Assembly (NCBI RefSeq): GCF_002863005.1
Contig: NZ_PKDG01000010.1
Span: 1-64,000, forward strand
Source: Pseudoxanthomonas sp.
Lineage (GTDB): Bacteria > Pseudomonadota > Gammaproteobacteria > Xanthomonadales > Xanthomonadaceae
Direction: 5' to 3'
DNA: 64,000 nt
This document shows positions 25,802 to 35,042 of this stretch, one piece after another. The translations under genes were made by a program, and so were the position numbers. Under the pieces are notes generated by a model, which worked only from the letters and a program-made list of their open reading frames with translations, ran no database searches and had not been told where the DNA came from. Within the stretch, counting starts at the first letter, position 1; each line of letters begins with the position of its first letter.

Positions 25802-27838
25802 ATGCTCCGTTTCCTCTCCACGTTTGTCGTGCCCCTGACGGTCGTGTTCGCCGTCGCCGCCTCCGCGCACGCCGGCCCCGGCCCACGCGTCACCTCGCCG
25901 GACGGTTCCCTCATCGTCGAGCTGTCCACCGACAACGATGGCCGCCCCGCGTACGCGGTATCGCGCAAGGGCCAGCCGGTCATCGCACCGTCGCGGCTCG
26001 GCTTCCTGCTGCTGGACGCGCCGAAGTTCGAGCGCAACATCGAGATCGTGCAGCCGCGTACGCGCGCGTTCGACGAAACGTGGGAGCAGCCCTGGGGCGA
26101 GCGCCGCTTCATCCGCAACCACTTCAACGAACTGACGGTCACGCTGAAGGAGAAGGCCAAGCCCTTCCGCAGCTTCGACGTGGTATTTCGCGTGTTCGAC
26201 GACGGCGTCGGCTTCCGCTATCGCTTCCCGAAGCAGCCCGGCCTGGAGCAGGTGAAGATCAGCGAGGAGCTGACCGAGTTCTCGCTGGCCCGTGACGCGA
26301 CCGCGTGGTGGATTCCCGCCGGGGAATGGAACCGCGAGGAATACCTGTACCACCGCACGCCCGTGCAGCAGGTCGGCGATGCGCAGACGCCGATCACGTT
26401 CAAGTTCGAGGACGGCACCCACCTCTCGATCCACGAAGCCGCGCTGGTCGACTACAGCGGCATGAACCTGACCCGCGTCGAAGACCGCAAGCTGAAAGCC
26501 GCCCTGACACCGGGCATCGGCGAAGGCAAGGTGGTGCGCGCCGCGCCGTTCGACACGCCCTGGCGGACGCTGCTTCTGAGCGATGACGCCGCCGGTTTGG
26601 CGATGTCGTCCCTGACCCTCAACCTCAACGAGCCCAACGCGCTCGGCGACGTGTCGTGGGTGAAGCCGATGAAGTACGTCGGCGTGTGGTGGGAGATGCA
26701 CCTGGAGCTGAAGAGCTGGGCGTCCGGCCCCAAGCACGGCGCCACCAACGAGAACGTCCGCAAGCACATCGATTTCGCCGCGAAGCACGGTTTCGGCGGC
26801 GTGCTCGTCGAAGGCTGGAACGTGGGCTGGGACGGCGACTGGTTCGGCAACGGCGAGGATTTCAGCTTCACGAAGTCGTATCCCGACTTCGACCTCGAAG
26901 CGCTGAGCCGCTACGCCCGTTCGAAGAACGTGGTGCTGATCGGCCACCACGAGACCTCGGGCAACGCCGCGCACTACGAGTCGCAACTCGATGCCGCGTT
27001 CGACCTGTACCAGCGCGTCGGCGTGCCTGCGGTGAAGACCGGCTATGTGGCCGATGCCAGCCAGGCCAAGGTCACCGGCACCGACGGCAAGCGCCACTAT
27101 GCGTGGCACGAAGGCCAGGACATGGCGCGCCACCACCTGAAGGTGGTGACCGAGGCGGCGAAGCGCCATATCGCCGTCAATCCGCACGAGCCGATCAAGG
27201 ACAGCGGCCTGCGCCGCACGTATCCGAACTGGATCACCCGAGAAGGCGCGCGCGGCATGGAGTTCAGCGCCTGGGGCCAGCCCGGCAATCCGCCGGAGCA
27301 CGAGGCCAACCTGGTGTTCACCCGCCTGCTCGCCGGGCCGATGGACTACACGCCCGGCATCTTCGGCATGAAGACGCGCTCCACCGACGGCATTGCCACC
27401 ACCTGGGCCAAGCAGCTCTCGCTGTATGTCGTCATCTACAGCCCGCTGCAGATGGCCGCGGATCTCCTCGAGAACTACGAGAAGAACCCGGCGCCGTTCC
27501 AGTTCATCAAGGACGTGCCGGTGGACTGGGACGACACCCGCGTGCTGAACGGTGAAGTGGGCGACTACGTGACCATCGCCCGCAAGGAGCGCGGCGGCCC
27601 GAACTGGTATCTGGGTTCGCTGACCGACGAGGACGGACGCACGCTGACCGTGCCGCTCTCCTTCCTCGACGAAGGCCGCCGTTACACCGCACAGATCTAC
27701 CGCGACGGCGACAAGGCGAACTGGAAGACCGCGCCGCAGGACATCGCGATCGAGGAGCGCAGCGTGACGCGTGGCGACACGCTGACGCTGAAGCTGGCAC
27801 CGGGTGGCGGCCAGGCGATCCGCTTCGTCGCCCAGTGA
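25802..27838 (+). CDS. glycoside hydrolase family 97 (alpha-glucosidase type)
   Basis: 678-residue exported enzyme; the start at 25802 follows GAGGG and gives a signal peptide ending at SAHA. The N-terminal beta-sandwich of GH97 (about 30-280) leads into the catalytic barrel (GGVLVEGWNVGWDGDW, LIGHHETSGN, VKTGYV, WITREGARGMEFSAW) and a C-terminal beta domain. In retaining GH97 members an Asp nucleophile sits where I read Gly414, so an inverting, SusB-like alpha-glucosidase is more likely; that alignment was done by eye. It probably acts in the periplasm on maltooligosaccharides. Confidence 0.88.
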   Translation: MLRFLSTFVVPLTVVFAVAASAHAGPGPRVTSPDGSLIVELSTDNDGRPAYAVSRKGQPVIAPSRLGFLLLDAPKFERNIEIVQPRTRAFDETWEQPWGERRFIRNHFNELTVTLKEKAKPFRSFDVVFRVFDDGVGFRYRFPKQPGLEQVKISEELTEFSLARDATAWWIPAGEWNREEYLYHRTPVQQVGDAQTPITFKFEDGTHLSIHEAALVDYSGMNLTRVEDRKLKAALTPGIGEGKVVRAAPFDTPWRTLLLSDDAAGLAMSSLTLNLNEPNALGDVSWVKPMKYVGVWWEMHLELKSWASGPKHGATNENVRKHIDFAAKHGFGGVLVEGWNVGWDGDWFGNGEDFSFTKSYPDFDLEALSRYARSKNVVLIGHHETSGNAAHYESQLDAAFDLYQRVGVPAVKTGYVADASQAKVTGTDGKRHYAWHEGQDMARHHLKVVTEAAKRHIAVNPHEPIKDSGLRRTYPNWITREGARGMEFSAWGQPGNPPEHEANLVFTRLLAGPMDYTPGIFGMKTRSTDGIATTWAKQLSLYVVIYSPLQMAADLLENYEKNPAPFQFIKDVPVDWDDTRVLNGEVGDYVTIARKERGGPNWYLGSLTDEDGRTLTVPLSFLDEGRRYTAQIYRDGDKANWKTAPQDIAIEERSVTRGDTLTLKLAPGGGQAIRFVAQ

Positions 27839-27849
27839 AGTGGACCTGG

Positions 27850-27927
27850 TTGTGGGAGCGACGTAAGTCGCGAACCGGGATCAGCGATGTACTGGACCGG
27901 CCATCGCGACTGACGTCGCTCCCACAA
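27850..27927. repeat. REP-type inverted pair, copy 1
   Basis: Left arm 27850-27873 (TTGTGGGAGCGACGTAAGTC then GCGA) and right arm 27904-27927 are near-perfect inverted copies around a 30-base spacer. Each arm holds its own small palindrome GCGAC-GT-GTCGC. Same family as the copies at 31484 and 54780. Located between GH97 and corA. Confidence 0.85.
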
Positions 27928-27976
27928 CAGCGGACCGGGCTTGTCGGACGCGGCTCCGTGGCGCACGATTCCCGCC

Positions 27977-28990
27977 ATGAATGATCTCGCGACCGTCGAC
28001 ACGAAGCCCGCCCTGCCCCAGTGCGTCATCAACTGCGTGGTATACGACAAAGGCGGGAAGCGACGCGATATCAGCCTGGACGAGATCAGCGATGTGCTGG
28101 CCGTCGACGACGGCAGCTTCATCTGGGTGGGCCTGTACGAACCGGCGGACACCATCCTGGAGAAACTGCAGGAGGAATTCTGCCTGCACGACCTCGCCGT
28201 CGAGGACGCGCAGAACGCGCACCAGCGCCCGAAGCTGGAGGCCTACGGCAACTCGCTGTTCGTGGCCGTGCATACCGCGCAGGTGGTGGACGACCGCATC
28301 AGGTTCGGCGAAACCCACGCCTTCCTCGGCCCGCGCTACCTGGTGACCGTGCGCCACGGCGCGTCGCTATCGTATGCGCCGGTGCGCGAACGCGTGCAGC
28401 GCGAACCCGACCTGCTCGCGCTCGGTCCGTCGTATGGACTCTATGCGGTGCTCGACTACATCGTCGACAACTACCGGCCGATCATCGACCAGTTCAAGCA
28501 GACGCTGGACACGCTGGAGAAGGACATCTTCGCCGACACTTATCGCCGGGTGACGGTGGTGAAGCTGTACGAACTGAAGCGCGAGCTGACCCAGATGCGT
28601 CTGGCGGTGGCGCCGCTGCAGGACGTGCTGGCGCAGCTGACCCGCTCGCAGAGCACGCTGATCCCCGAAGAGGTGCGGCTGTACTTCCGCGACGTGCAGG
28701 ACCATGTGCTGCGTGTCAACGAATACACCGACACGCTGCGCGAAATGCTGACGACGGCACTCAGCGTGAACCTCTCGCTGGTGACGCTGGCCCAGGGCGA
28801 GATCGTCAAACGCCTGGGTGCCTGGGCCGCGCTGCTCGCCGCGCCCACCCTGATCACCAGCTGGTACGGCATGAACTTCGAGCACATGCCGGAACTCGGC
28901 GGACGCTTCGCCTACCCCGTCCTGATCGCGGGCGTGGCGCTGGCGTGTTTCGGCCTGTACCGACTGTTCAAGCGCTCTCGCTGGCTCTGA
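27977..28990 (+). CDS. corA: CorA-family magnesium/cobalt channel
   Basis: 337 residues. A large cytoplasmic N-terminal domain with long helices is followed by two C-terminal helices. The selectivity motif YGMNFEHMPEL follows the first helix (LGAWAALLAAPTLITSW). A short Lys/Arg-rich C terminus (RLFKRSRWL) closes the protein. The start at 27977 is chosen as the ATG nearest the conserved region; the gene stands alone after a REP element. Confidence 0.93.
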   Translation: MNDLATVDTKPALPQCVINCVVYDKGGKRRDISLDEISDVLAVDDGSFIWVGLYEPADTILEKLQEEFCLHDLAVEDAQNAHQRPKLEAYGNSLFVAVHTAQVVDDRIRFGETHAFLGPRYLVTVRHGASLSYAPVRERVQREPDLLALGPSYGLYAVLDYIVDNYRPIIDQFKQTLDTLEKDIFADTYRRVTVVKLYELKRELTQMRLAVAPLQDVLAQLTRSQSTLIPEEVRLYFRDVQDHVLRVNEYTDTLREMLTTALSVNLSLVTLAQGEIVKRLGAWAALLAAPTLITSWYGMNFEHMPELGGRFAYPVLIAGVALACFGLYRLFKRSRWL

Positions 28991-29102
28991 TGCCAGTACG
29001 CCTGCGGACTGCGACCAAAGTCGAAGGCTGAATCGGCCATTACGGATTGACCGGCCTCGTGCATGGGGCGACCCTTGTCCCGACTTGTCGGAGGGTTCCC
29101 GA

Positions 29103-31190
29103 ATGAACGGTTTTTCCAAGATCGGTTGGGCAGCGCTCGCGCTGCTCGGCGCGGTGTGCCTGGGCGTGGTGGCACTGCGCCAGGGCGAGCAGATCAGCGC
29201 GCTGTGGATCGTCGTGGCGGCGGTGTCCATCTACCTGGTGGCGTACCGCTACTACAGCCTGTACATCGCGAAGAACGTGATGGGGCTGGATCCCACCCGC
29301 GCGACCCCCGCCCACATCCACAACGATGGCCTGGACTACGTGCCCACCAACAAGCACGTGCTGTTCGGCCACCACTTCGCCGCCATCGCAGGCGCCGGGC
29401 CGCTGGTGGGCCCGGTGCTCGCCGCGCAGATGGGCTACCTGCCCGGCATGCTCTGGCTGATCGCCGGCGTGGTGCTTGCGGGTGCAGTGCAGGACTTCAT
29501 GGTCCTGTTCATCTCCAGTCGCCGCAACGGCCGCTCGCTCGGTGATCTGGTCCGCGAGGAAATGGGCCAGGTCGCCGGCACCATCGCGCTGTTCGGCGCC
29601 TTCCTGATCATGATCATCATCCTGGCGGTGCTGGCGATGATCGTGGTGAAGGCGCTGGCCGAAAGCCCGTGGGGCATGTTCACGGTGATCGCCACGATGC
29701 CCATTGCGATCTTCATGGGCATCTACATGCGCTACATCCGCCCGGGGAAGATCGGCGAGATCTCGGTGGTCGGCATCATCCTGCTGCTGCTGGCCATCTG
29801 GTTCGGCGGCAAGGTCGGCGCGCATCCCACGTGGGGCCCGGCGCTCACCTTCACCGGCACCCAGATCACCTGGATGCTGATCGGCTACGGTTTCGTCGCC
29901 GCCGTGCTGCCCGTGTGGCTGCTGCTGGCGCCGCGCGACTACCTGTCGACCTTCCTCAAGATCGGCGTGATCGTCGCGCTGGCCATCGGCATCGTCATCG
30001 CCAGCCCGGAAGTGACCTCGCTGAAGATGCCGGCGTTCACGCAGTTCGCCAGCACCGGCGATGGCCCGGTGTGGAAGGGCGGCCTGTTCCCGTTCCTGTT
30101 CATCACCATCGCCTGCGGTGCGGTGTCTGGCTTCCATGCGCTGATTTCCTCGGGCACTACGCCCAAGCTGCTGGCCAATGAAACGCATGCGCGTTACATC
30201 GGCTACGGCGGCATGCTGATGGAATCCTTCGTCGCCATCATGGCGCTGGTCGCCGCCTCGATCATCGAGCCGGGTGTGTACTTCGCCATGAACAGCCCGG
30301 CTGCGGCCATCGGCACGACCGCGGTGGACGTGGCCGCGAAGGTCAGCAGCTGGGGCTTCGTGGTGACGCCCGAGATGCTGACGCAGACCGCGCAGAACAT
30401 CGGCGAAGGCACGATCATCTCGCGCGCCGGTGGCGCACCGACGCTCGCGGTGGGCATCGCGGTGATCCTGCACGACGCGCTGCCGGGCGGCGACGCGATG
30501 ATGGCGTTCTGGTACCACTTCGCCATCCTGTTCGAAGCGCTCTTCATCCTGACCGCGGTGGATGCGGGCACGCGTGCCGGCCGCTTCATGCTGCAGGACC
30601 TGCTGGGCAACTTCATTCCGCCGCTGCGCAAGACGGACTCCTGGGGCGCGAACGTCATCGGCACCGCCGGCTGCGTCGCGCTGTGGGGTTACTTCCTGTA
30701 CCAGGGCGTGGTCGATCCGCTGGGCGGCATCAACACGCTGTGGCCGCTGTTCGGCATCGCCAACCAGATGCTCGCCGGTATCGCGCTGATGCTGTGCACG
30801 GTGGTGCTGTTCAAGATGAAGCGCGACCGCTACGCGTGGGTCACCGTCGTCCCCGCGATCTGGCTGCTGATCTGCACGACCTACGCGGGCCTGATCAAGA
30901 TCTTCGACAGCAACCCCGCGGTCGGCTTCGTCGCCCAGGCGAAGAAGTACCAGGCCTCCATCGCCGACGGCCAGCTGCTCGGCGCGGCCAAGAGCATGGG
31001 TCAGATGCACCAGGTGGTGATCAACAGCTACGTGAACACCGGCCTGACCGTGCTGTTCCTGTTCGTGGTGTTCAGCGTGTTGCTGTATGCGGTCAAGGCG
31101 ATCCTGAAGGCGCGCGCCAGCAGCGTGCGTACCGATCGCGAGTCGCCGTACGTCGCGCTGACCGACGAACAGCAGAAGGCCTGGCTGTAA
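29103..31190 (+). CDS. cstA: CstA-family carbon starvation/peptide or pyruvate transporter
   Basis: 695-residue inner membrane protein with about 16 helices. Conserved stretches include NKHVLFGHHFAAIAGAGPLVGP and SGFHALISSGTTPKLL. E. coli CstA and its relative BtsT take up peptides or pyruvate under nutrient limitation. The start at 29103 follows a strong GGAGG. It is followed after three bases by ybdD, the usual partner. Confidence 0.95.
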   Translation: MNGFSKIGWAALALLGAVCLGVVALRQGEQISALWIVVAAVSIYLVAYRYYSLYIAKNVMGLDPTRATPAHIHNDGLDYVPTNKHVLFGHHFAAIAGAGPLVGPVLAAQMGYLPGMLWLIAGVVLAGAVQDFMVLFISSRRNGRSLGDLVREEMGQVAGTIALFGAFLIMIIILAVLAMIVVKALAESPWGMFTVIATMPIAIFMGIYMRYIRPGKIGEISVVGIILLLLAIWFGGKVGAHPTWGPALTFTGTQITWMLIGYGFVAAVLPVWLLLAPRDYLSTFLKIGVIVALAIGIVIASPEVTSLKMPAFTQFASTGDGPVWKGGLFPFLFITIACGAVSGFHALISSGTTPKLLANETHARYIGYGGMLMESFVAIMALVAASIIEPGVYFAMNSPAAAIGTTAVDVAAKVSSWGFVVTPEMLTQTAQNIGEGTIISRAGGAPTLAVGIAVILHDALPGGDAMMAFWYHFAILFEALFILTAVDAGTRAGRFMLQDLLGNFIPPLRKTDSWGANVIGTAGCVALWGYFLYQGVVDPLGGINTLWPLFGIANQMLAGIALMLCTVVLFKMKRDRYAWVTVVPAIWLLICTTYAGLIKIFDSNPAVGFVAQAKKYQASIADGQLLGAAKSMGQMHQVVINSYVNTGLTVLFLFVVFSVLLYAVKAILKARASSVRTDRESPYVALTDEQQKAWL

Positions 31191-31193
31191 GCC

Positions 31194-31418
31194 ATGGGCA
31201 CGGAACTCGTTCCGCTCTCGCACTTCGCCACGCACAAGCGTGTGTGGCGGAGGCTGGTGCAGACCGCGCGGCTATGCTGCGGCGTGCCGGACTACGACAA
31301 CTACGTCCGGCACGTGCTGGAGAAGCACCCGGACCGCGAGCCGATGGATTACAAGACGTTCTTCCGCGAACGGCAGGAAGCGCGATTCGGCGGCAGGAGC
31401 GGGTTCCGCTGCTGCTGA
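31194..31418 (+). CDS. YbdD/YjiX family small protein
   Basis: 74 residues containing GVPDYDNYVRHVLEKHPDRE and MDYKTFFRERQEARFGG, the hallmarks of the YbdD/YjiX family. These small basic proteins are nearly always encoded right after cstA-type transporters, as here, and YbdD has been tied to peptide or pyruvate uptake. Its molecular role is unclear. Confidence 0.92.
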   Translation: MGTELVPLSHFATHKRVWRRLVQTARLCCGVPDYDNYVRHVLEKHPDREPMDYKTFFRERQEARFGGRSGFRCC

Positions 31419-31440
31419 TCGATTCCGGCAGGCAAACAAG

Positions 31441-31472
31441 AAAGGGCGAAGCCAGTGGCTTCGCCCTTTTTC
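31441..31472 (+). terminator. terminator after cstA-ybdD
   Basis: A perfect 13-bp stem AAAGGGCGAAGCC/GGCTTCGCCCTTT with a 3-base loop continues into TTTTTCC. It ends the cstA-ybdD transcript. Confidence 0.92.
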
Positions 31473-31483
31473 CATTGCTCCCT

Positions 31484-31544
31484 TGTAGGAGCGACGTAAG
31501 TCGCGACGTTGATGCTTCCGGTCGCGACTTACGTCGCTCCTACA
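31484..31544. repeat. REP-type inverted pair, copy 2
   Basis: Arms 31484-31507 and 31521-31544 are perfect 24-base inverted copies around a 13-base spacer; the left arm begins TGTAGGAGCGACGTAAGTCG. It lies between the converging ybdD and DUF819 genes. The A for G in GTAGGAG distinguishes it from copies 1 and 3. Confidence 0.9.
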
Positions 31545-31556
31545 GAAAAGCGTGCG

Positions 31557-32819
31557 TCAACCCTGCCCCGCCATTGCGCGCAAGCCAACGCCGACCGCGT
31601 ACGCCGCCACCGTTCCAGTCGCATAGCCCAGCGCACCCAGCAACGCACCGACCGGCGCGAGCGAGGGATGGAACACCGACGCCACCACCGGGGCCGATGC
31701 CGGCCCGCCGATATTGCTCTGCGAGCCCATCGCGAAATAGAAGAACGGCACGCGCAGCAGCTTGGCGAGGAGCACGAGCAGCGCGATGTGCACCAGGATC
31801 CAGATCAGTCCCAACGCCAGCAGCCAAGGCTTGTCGGCAAGCGAGCCGATGTCCATCTGCATGCCGATGCAGGCGATCAGGATGTACAGGAACAAGGCGC
31901 CGATCTTTGACGCGCCCGCGCCATCCAACGTACGCGCACGCGTCAGGCTCAGGCCAAGACCGATCAGCGTGGAGAGCACGACGACCCACACGAAGGGCTC
32001 GTGCAGACTGACCTGCTTCGCCCACGAGACGTTCTCGGCGAACCAGGACGATGCCGGTCCCGCAATGGCGTGAGACAGGCCGACCGCGCCGAAGGCGATG
32101 CCGAGGATGACCATGAGGTCGGACAATGACGCGACACGTTCGTGCTGCTTCTGATAGCTGGCGAGCCGTTGCTTCAGGTCTTCGATGGCGCGCGTATCCG
32201 CACCCGTGCGTGCATCGATCGCCTGCGCGCGGTTGGCGAGGAAGATCAACACGGCCATCCAGACGTAACCAACAGAAACATCGACGACGACGAACTGTCC
32301 GAAGGTCGTTTCATTGACATCGAAGATCTCCTTCATCGCCAGCATGTTGGCGCCGCCACCGATCCAACTGCCTGCCAACGCGGCCATGCCGCCCCAGGTG
32401 TCGCCGGCGACGGTTTCCGGGTGAATCAACCCCATCAGCCAGAATGCCGCCCAGGCGCCAATCATGATGCTGATCGACGCACCCGCATACATCACCAGCA
32501 ATTTCGGCCCCAGTTTCAGCACGCCCTTCAGGTCGATGGTCAGCGTCAGCAACACCAATGCCGCAGGCAGCAGTACGCGGCTCGCGACCGGGTTGTAGAG
32601 CTTGCTGGCGGCGCCGTCGATCAGGCCGACGCTGTTGAAAATGCCGGGAATGAAGTAGCACAGCAGGAGCGCGGGCACGTACGTGTAGAACTTCTTGAAG
32701 AAGCCCGTCTCGCGCGAGGACGTCCAGAACACCACGCCCAGCGTGGCGGCGATCAGGCCGAACAGGACGATATCGTTCTGGATGAGCGCAGTGGAAGGTT
32801 CGGTGGCTTCGATCGCCAT
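31557..32819 (-). CDS. DUF819 family membrane protein
   Basis: 420 residues with about ten hydrophobic segments. Typical DUF819/YjcL features are GSWIGGGANMLAMKEIF in the first half and MGSQSNIGGPASAPVVAS in the second, suggesting an internally duplicated carrier-like fold. The substrate is unknown. The start at 32819 follows AAGGAGA. It is separated from the upstream S9 peptidase by a terminator, so it has its own promoter or depends on read-through. Confidence 0.88.
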   Translation of the reverse strand: MAIEATEPSTALIQNDIVLFGLIAATLGVVFWTSSRETGFFKKFYTYVPALLLCYFIPGIFNSVGLIDGAASKLYNPVASRVLLPAALVLLTLTIDLKGVLKLGPKLLVMYAGASISIMIGAWAAFWLMGLIHPETVAGDTWGGMAALAGSWIGGGANMLAMKEIFDVNETTFGQFVVVDVSVGYVWMAVLIFLANRAQAIDARTGADTRAIEDLKQRLASYQKQHERVASLSDLMVILGIAFGAVGLSHAIAGPASSWFAENVSWAKQVSLHEPFVWVVVLSTLIGLGLSLTRARTLDGAGASKIGALFLYILIACIGMQMDIGSLADKPWLLALGLIWILVHIALLVLLAKLLRVPFFYFAMGSQSNIGGPASAPVVASVFHPSLAPVGALLGALGYATGTVAAYAVGVGLRAMAGQG

Positions 32820-32832
32820 CGGCGGGTCTCCT

Positions 32833-32869
32833 TCAGTCAAAGAAAAAGGGCCGGCATGACCGGCCCTTT
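32833..32869 (-). terminator. terminator of the upstream S9 peptidase gene
   Basis: On the minus strand a perfect 10-bp stem AAAGGGCCGG/CCGGCCCTTT with loop TCATG runs into TTTTTCTTT, about ten bases after the peptidase stop. Confidence 0.9.
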
Positions 32870-32879
32870 CGAGAAAGCG

Positions 32880-34949
32880 TCAGCGGCCGATGTGCTGCTT
32901 CAGCCACGCATTGACGGTGTCGTGCCACAGGATGCTGTTCTGCGGCTTGAGCACCCAGTGGTTCTCGTCGGGGAAGTACAGCAGCTTGGATTCGATGCCC
33001 TTGCGCTGCAGCGCGGTGAACGTGGAAAGGCCCTGGTCCACCGGCACGCGGTAGTCCTTCTCGCCCTGCACCACCAGCATCGGCACTCGCCACTTGGCGA
33101 TGTGGTTGACCGGATTGAACTTCTCGATGTTCTTCGGCACGTCGTACGGGGTGCCGCCGTTCTCCCACTCGGTGAACCACAGCTCCTCGGTGACGTAGGC
33201 CATCGAGCGGATGTCGAACACGCCGTCGTGGTTGACCAGACACTTCCACGGCTCGTTCCAGTTGCCGGCGATCCAGTTGATCATGTAACCGCCGTAGCTG
33301 GCGCCCAGCGCGCAGGCGTTCTTGCCGTCGAGGAAGGCGTACTGCTTCTGCGCCGCCGCCCAGCCCTTCTGCAGGTCTTCCAGCGGGCGATCGCCCCAGT
33401 GCTGGCTGATCGCATCGGTGAAGGCTTGTCCGTAACCGGTCGAGCCGTGGAAATCGATCATCACCACCGCGTAGCCCTGGCCTGCGTAGGTCTGAGGGTT
33501 CCAGCGATAGCTCCAACCATTGCCGAAGCTGCCCTGCGGGCCGCCGTGGATCAGGAACGCCACCGGGTACTTCTTCCCTTCCACGTAGTCGTGCGGCTTG
33601 ACCACGTAGCCGTGCACGGTCTCGTTGTTCCAGCCCTTGAAGTTGAACTGTTCGAAGTCGCCGAACGAGACATCCTTCAGGACCTCATCGGCGCTGGGCG
33701 TGATGGCGCGAAGGGTGGCGCCGACATCATCGCTGGTGGCGTAGATCACGTCGCCGGACTTCAAGGTGTTGCGCGAGAACACCAGCGTCTTGCCGACCAT
33801 GTCGAACGCCGAAACGCTGCCGTCGCCGACGATCTTGCGGGCTTGGCCGCTCTGGATCTCCACCGAGAAGAGCGGATGCTCGCCCATATCCTGCGCCGTG
33901 GTGTAGATCCTTTCACCGTCATCCGACAGAACGATGCTGTCGGCGCTGCGATCCCAGTTCGGTGCGATTTCGTGGACTTTTCCATTGTCCAGGTCCATCG
34001 CCATCAAGCCGAAGCGGTCGGCTTCGAAACCCGGGCGCTTCATCGCGCGGTAGAAGAGCGTCTTGCCGTCCGCACTGAACACCGGACCGGTATCCCACGC
34101 GGGATTGGCGGCGGTCAGGTTGACCGGCGCGCTGCTGCCATCCGTCGCGATCTTGTAGAGGTCGAAGTTGGTGGACCATGCTTCCGACTTGCCTGCGACA
34201 CGGATGGCGGCCACGACCGAGCCGCCATCCGGCGACCAGGTGTATTCATCCGCGCCCCCGAAAGGCTTGGAAGGCGCGTCACCGTCCAGACCGTCGGTCA
34301 GCGAGGTGGCACTGGCGACCGGCTTGGCCTTGCCTGCAGGAAGCGCGGCCACGAACAGGCGGCTGCGGCGGCCGTCGGCCCAGGTATCCCAATGGCGTAC
34401 GAACAGGCCGTCGTAGACCACGCCAGAGGTCTTGCGTGCGGCGGTGTCGTCGAGCTTCTTCTGCGTGCAGGCGAAGTCCGCCTTGCAGTCGGCGAAGGTG
34501 TCGGCGCTGAACAGCAGGCGCGTGCCATCCGGCGACAGCTTGTAGCTGGCGACGTCCAGCGCGAACGCCGTCAGCTGGCGCGGCGTGCCGCCGGCGACCG
34601 GAATCGAATACAGCTGCTGCACACCGGACTTGCCGCTGAGGAAGTAGATCGTCTCGCCATCTGGCGAGAACGACGGCGAGTTGACGCTCCAGCCCTCCGG
34701 CGTCAACCGCTTGGGCGGTGCCATATCGCGGGTCAGCAGGTTGCGGATCCACAGACTGCTGCTGGCCTTGACCACCTCGGCATCGACGATGCGCTTGGCG
34801 AACACGACAGTACCACCGTCCGGCGAAAGGACCGGCGACGAGACGCGGTCCAGCTTCTGCAGGTCGCGCACGTCCAGGCCGCGGGCGGCGGCGAGCGACG
34901 GCAGCGCTGCCAGCAGGCAAAGGGGCAACAGGGCGGATTTCAGCTTCAT
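32880..34949 (-). CDS. exported S9-family prolyl oligopeptidase-type peptidase
   Basis: 689 residues. Signal peptide ends near residue 21; a WD40-like beta-propeller (about 35-425, with repeated SPDG motifs) covers a C-terminal alpha/beta hydrolase domain with Ser551 in ALGASYGGYMINW, Asp632 in GEKDYRVP and His664 in PDENHWVL. Such S9C-type enzymes cut short peptides or remove acylated residues. The start at 34949 follows GGAG. It lies 93 bases downstream of an oligopeptide transporter on the same strand. Confidence 0.92.
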   Translation of the reverse strand: MKLKSALLPLCLLAALPSLAAARGLDVRDLQKLDRVSSPVLSPDGGTVVFAKRIVDAEVVKASSSLWIRNLLTRDMAPPKRLTPEGWSVNSPSFSPDGETIYFLSGKSGVQQLYSIPVAGGTPRQLTAFALDVASYKLSPDGTRLLFSADTFADCKADFACTQKKLDDTAARKTSGVVYDGLFVRHWDTWADGRRSRLFVAALPAGKAKPVASATSLTDGLDGDAPSKPFGGADEYTWSPDGGSVVAAIRVAGKSEAWSTNFDLYKIATDGSSAPVNLTAANPAWDTGPVFSADGKTLFYRAMKRPGFEADRFGLMAMDLDNGKVHEIAPNWDRSADSIVLSDDGERIYTTAQDMGEHPLFSVEIQSGQARKIVGDGSVSAFDMVGKTLVFSRNTLKSGDVIYATSDDVGATLRAITPSADEVLKDVSFGDFEQFNFKGWNNETVHGYVVKPHDYVEGKKYPVAFLIHGGPQGSFGNGWSYRWNPQTYAGQGYAVVMIDFHGSTGYGQAFTDAISQHWGDRPLEDLQKGWAAAQKQYAFLDGKNACALGASYGGYMINWIAGNWNEPWKCLVNHDGVFDIRSMAYVTEELWFTEWENGGTPYDVPKNIEKFNPVNHIAKWRVPMLVVQGEKDYRVPVDQGLSTFTALQRKGIESKLLYFPDENHWVLKPQNSILWHDTVNAWLKQHIGR

Positions 34950-35042
34950 CCGGGGCTCCGGCAACAGGGAAACCCCGATGGTAGGCGCTAAGCGCGCCGG
35001 GGCGCAAAGGCGTGAGGTCACGCCCTTGCGCCGTGTGTTGGC

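Noticed and set aside
24512..27301. Open minus-strand frame of 929 codons across corC end, the Lnb-like gene and GH97
   Set aside because: It crosses three well-supported plus-strand genes and encodes an Arg/Ala/His-rich sequence without recognisable domains; a composition artefact.
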